Source: Diplosphaera chodatii (taxonomy: Eukaryota > Chlorophyta > Trebouxiophyceae > Prasiolales > Stichococcaceae). Taken from it: 64,000 bases of DNA. The stretch's first letter is position 1; each line of letters begins with the position of its first letter. The position numbers and the translations under genes are program-made. Below the pieces are notes generated by a model, which had not been told where the DNA came from, did not search any database, and saw only the letters and a list, made by a program, of their open reading frames with translations. The DNA is taken from contig JAALGY010000042.1 in NCBI GenBank assembly GCA_032358165.1, forward strand, positions 620,001 through 684,000, written 5' to 3'. Below, in pieces: positions 36,400 to 46,700 of the stretch.

Positions 36400-37137
36400 A
36401 TGCAAGTGGCAGCATCAGCAAGTGGGGTGCTGTCCAATGTCGCACCGGCCTGGTCGGCTCGCGCCAGACCCTCCTCAGTCCTGAAGCCGATGCACATGAA
36501 CGCGTCTCGTAGCCTCACCCACCACAGTACCCCAGCCGCTTGCTCGGTACTGTCCAGCGTGCGGGCCAATGGCGGACGCGCCCTTGCAGCGCAGCCTCTG
36601 TGCGGCAGCGGCAGCTGCGGCAGGCTGAGCCGAAGCAGCAACATCGTGCGGGCATCCCGGGATAGCATCAGCATCCAGGAGCGCGCCGTTGCAGCGATTC
36701 CGTACCTCGTGCCGGTGCTTCATGGCCTGGACTACGGCAAGTTTGCGCTCGCACAGAACCAGTGGCTGCTGCCCCTTCTGTCGCCGCTGGGCAGCATCCG
36801 GAGGCTGTACTCAACGGTGCCCTTCCTGTCGCTTGTCGTGTTCTTCGCCATCTACATCGGCATCATCAACCAGCGGGAGACGTGGAGCCGCTATGTCCGC
36901 TTCAACGCCATGCAGGCCATCCTGCTGGACATCGTGCTCATCCTGCCCGGCGTTCTTGAGCAGGTCCTGAGACCGCCAACGAGCGGCTTCGGCCTCACGC
37001 TGTACATCAATGCGTACAACACTATCTTCTTCTTCGTGCTGGCGTGCTGGCTGTATGGCTCGGGCTCATGCTTGCTGGGTCGGACAGCTCGGTTGCCGCT
37101 TGTGGCAGATGCAGCCGATCAGCAAGTGCCATTTTGA
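36400..37137 (+). CDS. TIC20: TIC20-family chloroplast inner-envelope import subunit
   Basis: TIC20 is a multi-span inner-envelope protein of the chloroplast protein import channel. This is a single-exon frame of 245 residues from ATG 36400. Residues 1-85 are Ser/Ala/Arg-rich, as expected for a transit peptide. The mature part gives AAIPYLVPVLHGLDYGKFAL, the signature opening, then LPLLSPLGSIRRLYSTVPFL, LVVFFAIYIGIINQRETWSR (membrane span and loop), YVRFNAMQAILLDIVLILPG (second span) and YNTIFFFVLACWLYGSGSCL (third span). It ends RLPLVADAADQQV, close to family ends. An in-frame ATG at 36211 would add 63 residues; the shorter form already gives a normal transit peptide, so I prefer it. Absence of introns is unusual here. 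Confidence 0.88.
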   Translation: MQVAASASGVLSNVAPAWSARARPSSVLKPMHMNASRSLTHHSTPAACSVLSSVRANGGRALAAQPLCGSGSCGRLSRSSNIVRASRDSISIQERAVAAIPYLVPVLHGLDYGKFALAQNQWLLPLLSPLGSIRRLYSTVPFLSLVVFFAIYIGIINQRETWSRYVRFNAMQAILLDIVLILPGVLEQVLRPPTSGFGLTLYINAYNTIFFFVLACWLYGSGSCLLGRTARLPLVADAADQQVPF

Positions 37138-37520
37138 TCAGAGGAGATGGAAATCACAGCTCTCAGCCATAGGTATGGGCTGTTAGCCCTGCCCAAGCAT
37201 GTCTGGAGCTAGGATGTGGCAATCCCCTGAACATGGCAGATGTGCAGCTTCTTCCGTATGCGGTGTCCCACTGTAAGCATTGTCAGCAGGAGAACTGAGG
37301 CAACGCCAGCCCTATATGCTGGTGCTTGTGGCTGCTGGCAACGCTGATGAGTTTACACAGTGTCACACCTGCTGATCCCAAACATACTGCTGGGCTTGCT
37401 GGGGATGCGGTAACAGCTGTCGATGGTCCTGCCACAGAACATGTGTCTGCAGTGTGTCTCAGCGAGCGCACTTGTGTCTCATGACCCGCCCCAACCCACG
37501 GTGCACCCCATCTCACTGCA

Positions 37521-38332
37521 CTACCACCTGACGCCATGCTTTTCCAACAGCTCCGTCAAGTCATGTGTGGTAGGGTTGTCGAGCGCCTCGATAAGCATTG
37601 AGTCCCGCCAGACCTGGACACAAGGCGTGGCGTGCACCTGACACCTGTCCGCTACGACCTGCGCATCGCATCAACCTTGCATGTTGCAAAGCATAGTCTA
37701 ACAGTGAATGGGCAGTGCCGCACTTCTCTGACACACTATGCACTTGCCAGGCCCAACTTCACCTGGGCTGCGTCTGTTGATGCGTCCACCTGCATATGCA
37801 AGGTGCATTTTATGCTTCATCAGATCATCAAAGTGCTAGTCAGATCATCGAGAAGCAGCCAGACTGCACGATGCTGTTCAAGTGACTATCTTCAGATGTT
37901 CACCGAGTAGAACCATGTCTTGGGGTACTCTGCTGATAGGCGGGCGAACACAGGACCAATGCCACTGTAGTCGATGTCCCCGGCGAAGAAGCCCACAACC
38001 ATCTGCAATCTAGGAAGACCTCGGACTCAAGCAACAGGTGCGGCTACGACCATGATCACTCCAGTCATGCCTCTCCGTGCCCACTCATGTGGCAACCAAT
38101 GCAGAGTGTTCTGGTTGTTGCACTGCGGCAAGCATATGCCATATACAATAGTCACATCAAACAATTCAATGGTCAATGGTATCGTCTGTGCGCAATCGTA
38201 GTGGCACAGCACCGTCTTGCACTGCCGCGCTGCACTGGTTTTGTGGGCGCCCCACTCGGTTTTGTCTGCGACTTCTGTAATGTCTGCACCATCTTGACCG
38301 TGCATGCTGGCGGTAACCACTCGCACTTTCAT
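37521..38332 (-). CDS. Thioredoxin-fold protein lacking the CxxC active site
   Basis: Four exons with all junctions in phase 0: 38332-38213, 38002-37904, 37789-37763 (27-base microexon) and 37658-37521, giving 127 residues. The fold is clear from order: KTMVVGFFAGDIDYSGIGPV followed by FARLSAEYPKTWFYSVDAST matches thioredoxin beta3-alpha2-beta4. VVADRCQVHATPCVQVWRDS matches the cis-Pro region (normally MPT followed by F). ALDNPTTHDLTELLEKHGVR matches the last helix. Where thioredoxins have WCGPC this protein has DIDYS, so no redox cysteines are present. The cis-proline is retained within ATPC. The length equals h-type thioredoxins, and there is no targeting peptide. It probably acts as a binding or scaffold protein rather than a reductase. 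It converges with TIC20. Confidence 0.75.
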
Positions 38333-39454
38333 CGCTCTTCAGCCACGAGAATGCTATGTCCTGGTGTCAGGCATCTGCCCTCCACATGATGACACAGTGC
38401 CTGCGTATCCTTGGACCCCAAGGTCGATGCCAACCTACTTGCATGACCATGCGCACGAGTCCCCACAGCATTGAGCCCTGCAGGTCAGCTGCGCCTCAGG
38501 TTGGCATATCCGCTGCGTGCGTTCGGCGACGTTTCATGGGCAGTGCCGAGATGGGACTCTCTTACTAATTCCGATGCCCACATGCTGCACCGGGAGCTGC
38601 GGAGCACATGGCTCAACCGCCACGGTGCAGTCATTGGTTGTGTGCATGCGTTGTGTGTAAGCTGTCAACGTCTGGCTGAAGGGGCTGACTCCCGCGGCTG
38701 GTGTGGCGCTGGTGGGCATTATGGCTTGATGTCTCTCATGTCCTCAATACTGCTGGACAACATGCAGGATACACCCAGCAGAGCAGCTGTCCGAATGTTT
38801 TGAATGTTATTCTGCGCTTTCTATCGTCCTGACAATCTTTGTAAATGCGCAATGGTGACTGCATGAAGTCCGCTCTAAGTCAGGCTTCATTGGACCACAA
38901 CCCCACTTGCGTCCACCCCGCTCCACCTCACGGTCAAAGGTGACATTGCGGATCTATATGCAAATATTCAGGGACGATACGCTCATAGAATGACCACCAT
39001 GTTGGCTGCTGCCTGGGATGCTCCATGCATGCAAGCGACCATGAGCAATGTCAAGTACTGCACGGAGTAAACAACATAACCAGTGCTGCATCCTGTACAG
39101 GCTTGTGTGTAATGATATAGCGCTGCAGAGCACGTCAGGTGTGCCCATTGCACCTCTGTTCCAGTGCATGGGCACGTGACATCACGTGCACCAACCTCAG
39201 GTTGAATGCGGCTGTGCAACAAGCATTTCTTCCATGTAGATGTCTCAAACTCGCGCACACCAGTCGGCAGCCTCATACTGAAGCACCAGCTGCATCTGCA
39301 TGGTTGCAAGATTGCGGGCAACCAGGCATTGAGTCAATCCGCTGCAACTGCTGGGCAGCAGCCTCAAGAGTACAACAAACCGGCAAACCGTGCCTTGACA
39401 GCCTGGAGTAGGTTTGACGGTGCCTGCGGCTAGAGACGTGCAGCAGTTCCTAGG
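38333..39454. other. Divergent intergenic region
   Basis: About 1.1 kb lies between the thioredoxin-like start (-) and the TLC-protein start (+). Short open frames are present, but none shows a domain, conserved motif or convincing splice pattern. It is relatively AT-rich for this window. Confidence 0.4.
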
Positions 39455-41380
39455 ATGAGCGCCTTGACGGATCTTGAAGCCAAGGTTCTCGCCAAACTCA
39501 CATACTATGGCGCGGCAATCCCCTTCACTGGAGGTGAGCGCAAGCCTCAGCTTATTGGCAGCGGCCTTGGTGTCACTTCGATTGATGTGTAAGACAACTG
39601 ATCACCTGCGCTGCAGGGACGAAGCTTGAGATTCTACCTGTATTGTGTGCCGCCTTCGCTGCCGCATTTTACCTGTTTTATGCGTTGTGGAGCCTTCTGC
39701 CTATCACGGCGAACAAAGGGTGAGTGCGTGAGGTGCAGCTACCCTGACATCGCGGGCGTGAGGCCGCATGCGATCTGCCGGACAGTGGCACGAGCCATCA
39801 ACTGTGGCATTACAGTTCCCAGAGAAATCGGTGCTGCAGGGCAAAGCTGCGCGGAACCTTCAGCTCGTGCAGCATGTCCATCTTTCACGGCATCGTCGCC
39901 ACCGTGATGGCCACGTACGAGGTGACTTTGCATGAAGGCCTTGTGCGAGTGCTGCAGCACACATATCTCGCAACATTGTGACATGTGGCACATCTCAGAC
40001 GCAAAGCCATTGTGTCCTCTGCAGCTCAAGCGCGAGTGGCCCATCGATGTGGCAGCAGCGAACACGCCGCGTCTTGACCTTGCCATGACCTTCTCTACGG
40101 TGTGTTACAACCTTGCACGTGCTGCCACTTATGGCCAACATTTACTCTGGGCAATGCCCCGCAGGTCCTCTACTTCATCACTGTAGCTCAACACTTGCAG
40201 TGTGCACATACCACTGCACAGCCGATGCCCGTGCCGCTCTGCAAACTCGCAGGCGTACATGCTGGTGGACTTGTTCTGCTTCCTGCTGCCATTCACGCCC
40301 AACGATTTCCTGTTTGTGGGCCACCACATCATGACGTCCACCTACATGATGTCCAGCGTGGTGCGCCTCCGGACTTCCCTGCTGTTGGCTCTGCCGCCAA
40401 ACGGTTTGCGGCAGGCCCAGCACTCCATGATCATGTTTCAGTCGGTGCAGCTGGTTCGAATGGCTGCATCCTAGTCGAAGTTCAGTTGCCTAAACAACTT
40501 GTTGAGGGTGCGTGTGTGGTGCCGCCACAGCTGCTGGGGCGCGGCGGCATCTCGGTGGCGGTGCTCATGGCGCTGGGCGAGGCGACCAGCATCTTCCAGA
40601 ACAGCTGGTACATCGCGCGCGACCTGCGGAAGGACTCCCAGGTGAGGGGCGCGTGTGCGCCGCCTGTCGAGCACCGCTGTGCGGTGCATATCCCACAGCA
40701 TATGTCGGCGCTTTTCACTTGCCTCAACACCTCCAGGCTCGTCTTGCTGTGCTATGACCTGGACGTTGGTGCAGGGCATTTCGCCGAAGGTGACGCTTTG
40801 CATCTGTGTCTGCAGCTGGCTGCGGCGGCCTTCAAGCAGCTGTCGCCGGCGTACACGGTGGCGTTTGTCATCGTGCGCACGCTCATCGGGCCACCCGCGG
40901 TCACGTGGCTTGCCCGCCGGCTGGTGCTCACAGACCGCCTGCCGCTGGGGCTCAGGTGCACATGTTGCGATGTGACACTGCCCATTGGACGGACTGACCT
41001 GCCCACATCAAGGTTGCTTGATTCCAGTCAGTTGGGCTCCCGTCAAATCCCAATGCAAATGATGTCGCCTTGAAGGTCTGGGCAGTGAATGCCACATCTG
41101 CATGGGGTGGCTTGTTGGCGATACATCTGAATGATGGACGTGCAGGTCATACTGGGCAGCGTGCGCAGTGCTGGGAGTGTCGGGCAGCCAGCTGTGGACA
41201 TACCGCCTGGTGCGCTGCGGTCGCCGCCCTGCAGACATGCGTCACCTGCACATGGTGTTGCCACCGGGAGCTGCTTCCATGCCTGTGTGATTGCTTTCTG
41301 CTCACAAACAGGTCCGCGGCCTGCGCAAGCACATGCGGGCGACCCAGGTGGCTGACCAGGAGCTGAAGAAGGCGAGGTGA
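39455..41380 (+). CDS. TLC-domain (TRAM-LAG1-CLN8) multi-pass membrane protein
   Basis: TLC proteins are five- to eight-span membrane proteins related to ceramide synthases and TMEM56/TLCD4. Exons: 39455-39533, 39617-39719 (first span, PVLCAAFAAAFYLFYALWSL), 39840-39921 (RGTFSSCSMSIFHGIVATVM, with the family Ser-x-x-His-a region), 40025-40099, 40253-about 40360 (YMLVDLFCFLLPF then FVGHHIMTSTYMM, the diagnostic HH), about 40533-40641 (EATSIFQNSWYIARD), about 40817-40956 (TVAFVIVRTLIGPPAVTWLA), about 41170-41211 (SQLWTYRL) and about 41312-41380 (VRGLRKHMRATQ, stop 41378-41380). Phases of the first five exons agree. The HH motif and the missing Lag1 motif favour a TLCD4-like protein over a ceramide synthase. 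Substrate is unknown. Confidence 0.85.
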
Positions 41381-41718
41381 CGGCGCGCTTCGTGATGAAT
41401 TATCAGTGTGTCGCAGCTCGACTCGAGTCTGAGGCAGCGGGTCAGCCGACCCACTGCTATTCTACCTGGTTTCCCAACTTTCCGACTGGCAGCCATCTTC
41501 GTTACCCTAGACCTAGGCAATGTAGCAGAGTGACAACCTCGCAACAAACCTTCTGCAACATCAAGGCCTGCACGTAATGTTGCAAGATCCGACTCCAAAA
41601 CCACGAAAGTGTCCTGCAGTGCACGCTCAGATACTGTACAGGGATCCCCTTACCAGCAGTCGACTGGCCAGCGTTAGCATATCACGAGCACAGCCGCCAG
41701 TCGCACGGGGCGCCACCA
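41381..41718. other. Convergent intergenic region
   Basis: About 340 bases lie between the TLC gene stop (+) and the stop of the CCCH zinc-finger exon (-). No gene is seen; it probably holds both 3' UTRs. Confidence 0.4.
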
Positions 41719-42181
41719 TCATCGCATGATGGGGTGGTCAAATTTGCAGGCGGGCCCGAATTTGCAGTCCCCCTTCTTGGTGTAGAAGCTGCACATGGGC
41801 TCCCCCGGCCGCAGCGGCAGCCCCAGGCGGTTCAGCCGCACGCCATACTCCGACGGGTGGTCGAACTTGCAGCCCTCGCCATACTGCAGCGCAGCATGCT
41901 CACGCACATGACACACGTGTCGCACAAGGGCAAGATGGCCGCATGGCAGCGGGCTAGCGTGGCAGAGCCTGCGCTTGCCACTTCTGCACCTGCAGCTGGT
42001 GCCGCATGATAGCAAGCTGCCTCGGGCCACAGGACGCACCTTGCAGTGGCCCGTCTTCTGGTAGAAGTCGCAGATGGGGTGGCCAGGGCGCGACGGGAAC
42101 TCGGGCAGCGTGGTCTCGGGGCCCTCCGCCTCGAGGCCGCCGCTCCCGTTCGGCTGCATCGGGCTGCTGTACTGCTGCTGG

Positions 42182-42214
<33 letters not shown>

Positions 42215-43731
42215 AGGTGCTGCTGCTGCTGCACCTGTGAAAGGGCAGCGTAACACTGATGGTGGTATGGACATTGACTGTGCCACTCTGCAGCCTGCAC
42301 CCATGGCCTAGACCTGCTGGCCCAGCTCACACGGATCAATGACGCCGCGCCACCTGCAGACAATCACTTCGTGGGATCGCCTCACCTGGTGGTGCTGCCA
42401 CTGCTGGAGCTGCGCCACGTGGTGCGCCATAGGGTAGCCGTACTGCTGCGGGTAGTACGCCAGCTGGGGCGGCGGCCGTGCGGCGACGCCGCCGCCGTTC
42501 ATGTGCAGCGGCCGCATGACTCCCGGCGAGCCGCCGGCCGCCCGGGCACCCTGCAGCGGCGGCCTCGCCGCGGGGTGTGCTGCCTGCGCCGCCGGCGGCT
42601 GCTGCTGCGGCCCGCCTGGCTGCTGCCCACCGCCGGTGTCGCTGCTGCCCTGGCGCCTGGCGTCAGGGACTCCGGGGGATGCTGTGGCTTTGGGCGTCTG
42701 CCCGGGCCGCCGCGGCGGCTTGGGCCGCTTCTCCCCGGGGCTGCCGATGTCCAGGTCGTTGGGGATGAGCGTGACCAGGTACTCCTCATCGAGCTCGCTC
42801 ATGCCCGAGGGCTTGGGGGAGCCCAGCAGCGCGGGGTTGCCGCTGCCGCCGGTGCCGCCTGGCTGCAGGCGCTGCAGCGCCGCCGGCCCGCTGCCCCACG
42901 CTGAGGCGTCCGCAAACGCGCTGGCAGGGCGCGGCGGCCGCCGAGGCGGAGGGCTGCCCTGCGCGTCGCCACTGCCCTCTGCGGGGGCCTCAGCGTTGGC
43001 AGCGGCAGTCGCGTCCTCTGGACCGCCCGCATCCGAGGCCGGCTCCGCTGCCGACGGGGCAGCATCTGCGTCTGCTGTTGCTGCAGCACTGGTGTGAGCA
43101 TGCTCATCGAGCTCTGCCTCCACATGCGTTGTCACAGCTGCGCTCGCGTCTGCATCCGCGCCCGCAGCCACATCCGCATCGGAGGATGGCTCGACGCCGT
43201 GTGCGGATTCTGCCACCTCCGCCGCTGCTGCATCAGCGGCAGCATTCATCGCGGACGCGACCCCGGTGCCGGCTGCGCCGCTGGTGCCAGCCGGGACAGA
43301 GGCCCACCTGGCCTGGGGCGGCAGGGCGGAGGCGGGCCGCTGCTTCGGCTCCGCAGGGCCTGCTGCGCTGACGGCGGCGGCTGGCTCGGGCGCTGACGCT
43401 GTCGAGGGCAGGGCGGCGGCATCGGCAGCCTGCTGTCGGGCATCGCCAGGGTCAGGCGGCTGCACAGAGGCTGCCGGCTGCCTCGCAGGCGCCGACGCCG
43501 CCTCCGCCGACTCTGCGACGGCCGCCAGGGCGGCTGCTGCAGCGGCAGCCGGCGCGCTGCTGCTGGCGCCGCCATCGCCCGGGGCCGCCGACGCTGTCCT
43601 CAACGACAGAGGCGCGGGCGCGCTGTCGTTGCTGCCGCCGCCCACAGGCGCGTCGCTGCGGGGCCTCGTCGCCGCCGCTGCGGAGGCTGCGGCCGCGGCC
43701 GCTTGTGGTGGCACCCCCTTTGCCGCGCCCT
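41719..43731 (-). other. CCCH zinc-finger and low-complexity extension downstream of IRE1
   Basis: Exons at about 43731-42386, 42235-42041 and 41885-41719. The first is a 450-residue Ala/Pro/Gly/Glu-rich segment beginning GAAKGVPPQAAA. The second starts with a polyGln stretch. The fingers are CDFYQKTGHC-KYGEGC-KFDH and CSFYTKKGDC-KFGPAC-KFDH, both exact C-x8-C-x5-C-x3-H, the plant-type tandem CCCH RNA- or DNA-binding class. The preceding IRE1 KEN exon ends ...AVQ at a phase-0 donor (GTGCCG), and this segment begins at a phase-0 acceptor. An in-frame ATG at 43972 could instead start an independent gene, but its first 80 residues look non-coding. Confidence 0.75.
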
Positions 43732-46700
43732 GCCACACATGACGTGTTGAAATCTCACAGGATATGCCATGATGAGAGAGTGCGTGCCATCTGTTAGGAG
43801 CCCGCAGACTTGTGGGCCATGTTAGCTCTGGCCCTGCATGGGACAATGCCTGACGCCCGCACTGCTGATTATGCGAGCTGCAAGGGACAGGGTCCTGCCG
43901 GGCTTGATCCAAACATCCAAAGGTGCCGTCTGCACACACGTGTTGGCGGTTCATGCCACCTCTACAAGTCAAATGCTGCTAGCCCTTGTGTCAGAATTTG
44001 AGTAGCCAGAGAGCGGCACCTGCACGGCGCGCTCGTCCGAGAAGAAGGGTGCCATCAGCTCGCGTGCGTTGGCGGGAAAGTACGCCGCCATGGAGGGCTC
44101 CGCCGTCAGGCGCGCCAGCGCGAAGGCATAGCACGTCAGGAACAGCCGCGGGAAGCGCTTCTGGAAGTACCTGTTTCACGAAGAGCACACAACGAGTCGG
44201 TGCCATTGACTTGGCGATCAGCGACGCCACCACGACCATTTGGCAGACCGAGCGCAATCGCCAGGAAGGCTTGGGAGTGGGGCGCACCGCAGGAAGCCGT
44301 CGGGCAGGGGCCCCATCTGCGCCTGCGTCTCGGGCGGCATCTCGTAGAAGTGGGTGCGCTTGTTGCGCACCACCCGCAGCAGGTCCCGCAGGCTGGTGTA
44401 CCTATGAGTGGCGGCGGAGGGGTGAGCGAGCACATGGGATGGCATGCGCACTGGTGGTGGCTCATGGCAGCACTGCCGCAGGGCCCATGGCCGGCGCGCC
44501 CATGTGCCTGAGAATACTCGCCATGTGCTGCCATGGCACACACTCCTGGTGAACACTGCGCAGCAGCAGGCACCTGTACTCCCGGTAGCGGCCCAGGTCG
44601 TGCATGAGGCTGCTGCTCAGGGCGGCGCCCCACCCGGCGTGCGCGCCAAACGCTTCCGGGCCAATCGCCTCGAATGCGTTCAGCAGGCTCTGGTCCACCT
44701 GTGAGCACACCAGGGAGGATACTTGGACCACCTTCCAAGTCCAGTACCTTGAGATTGCTCGCACTAGTGTGATGGGATGGCCACGCATCCAGCAACTTTG
44801 CAGCAGCTTCTGGGCGATGCGTGTTGGCGCTGCTTCCGGCATGCAGGCGCCAGATTCGACAGCCGGCAAGGCACTGCCACGCACCGCGCGGTCCTGGAAC
44901 TCCATGGCGTTGGACAGGTCCACCAGGAAGGCGAGCTTCTGGGCGGGGGGCCACCAGGCGGGGTGCGCCAGCACCGCGGCCATGGGCGGCCGCGCGGCGC
45001 TCGCCTGCGCCAGCATCGCCGCCACCAGGTTGCCCGCCTCCGGGCCCGCCGGCCGCAGCCCCTCCAGCGAGAAGCGGCCCTGCGGGCGGTGATGGCAACG
45101 CTGATGTGCATGGACATCGTTGTGGAACCGCCACATGGACTTGCAGGAGCGCTGCAAAAACCTGATTTAGATGCCTCCATGGGGTGGCTGACCGGATTGA
45201 GCAGCTGGTACAAGTGGGTCAGAGCATGTGGCGCTGATGCGCCATGCCTCAGCAAAGCTCAAGGACGGGCAGCGCGCTGACGTGGCAGCTGTCACCTGCA
45301 GGATGTTCATGTCGCGCTCGTAGCGGGCGCCGAAGGGGTGCCGCCCGCCGGTGAGGCAGTAGTGCAGCAGCAGGCCGTAGGAGAAGACGTCGACGGCGCG
45401 CGACTGCCGGGCCGCGCCGCCCGACCGGCACACCAGCTGCTCGTACGCCTGCCACCCCTGGCTGCCGCCTGCACAGCGTGGCATGGCTGCGCGTGAGGTT
45501 ATGCGTGCTAGGAAGCAGGTAGGCTGTTGCACAACATCTTGACTAAGGGCTGCTATCACATGCAGTGGCATGCAAGCATTGCCTAGCGTTTGCCGACCAA
45601 CACGCCAGGGCCCTCGTGGTTCTTCTTCAACCCACGACAGCTCAGCCGCACCAGGCGATTAACGCTAGGAAACGTGTTTCTACTGGACGGTTGCATGCGT
45701 GTGTCACAGGTTGTGGACGCTCTAAGACGGTTCACTGGACCAAGCGACTGACACGTCACCTGCTCCGGGCGTCTCGAAGGATGAGGCATCATTGTGCAGC
45801 CGGGTGCACAGCCCCATGTCGCTGACCTTTGCCCTGCAGGATACAAATGTTGTGTTGCACACACCTATTGCAGACAGTCGATACGGAGCATGCTCTCGGC
45901 AACGACAGCATTCTGACCCAAAGCTCGAGCACCCAGTTGCCTGTGTTGCAGGTTGTCACAGATGTGACGTAATGACGAGACCCCACTCTCTACAGCGCCC
46001 ACCTGCCGCTCTCCGCCAGCAGCACGTTGTGCGGCTTCAGGTCGCGGTGCACGAAGCCGCGGGTGTGCAGGAAGGCGAGGCCCTCCCCGATGTCCCGCGC
46101 CACCCGCCACGCCAGCGGCGTCGGCTCCATCGCCGGGCTACTTTTTTCGACTCCAGCTGCAGCGCTGCCCTTTGGCACCCCATTGGCGGTGCCCTTGCTT
46201 GCAGCGCTGGCCCCTGCAAGTTGTCGGAGGTTGTTGACATCAGGATCCAGCATCCCCAGCCAAGTATGGTAGGCTGGTCGCTTGCTAGGGTGCTGTTGGA
46301 GAACAGCGCGGTCATGCGGGCTGCAAACCATCAACGACCTGCTGGAGTGCCGTCGGCGGGGTCGGCTGGCAGCAGGAAATTCAGGGCTTTGCCGCCGATG
46401 GCGGGCGGCGCGGCGCCGGGCAGCGGCTCCACGACGTCGTGCAGCGCGGCGGCGCACCGCTCCAGGGCCAGGTACACGAACTGCGCATCACGCTCCATTG
46501 AAAAGCACCGCACCTACGGCAGCGCAGCATGTTTCAAACATACGCACCCCAGTTCATCAGCCACTCAGGAGCTTCCTGCACATACAACCTTGGCAGTAGA
46601 TGCCAAGGTAAGGGCCACAGCAGCTCTTCACAACTTGTTCCTGCATGCTGACAGACTGATAACAAGTGCATTTGGTACGTACTGCACATGTATCCAATAT

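Noticed and set aside
38471..38803. 110-residue plus-strand frame upstream of the TLC gene
   Set aside because: No motif, no splice partner and no homologous order; not supported as a gene.
42501..43742. Plus-strand Ala/Gly-rich frames
   Set aside because: Shadows of the low-complexity IRE1-CCCH exon in GC-rich DNA.
42308..43972. Independent CCCH gene starting at ATG 43972
   Set aside because: The first 80 residues (Cys/His-rich, no composition like the rest) look like intron read-through. Kept only as the alternative to the IRE1 fusion.
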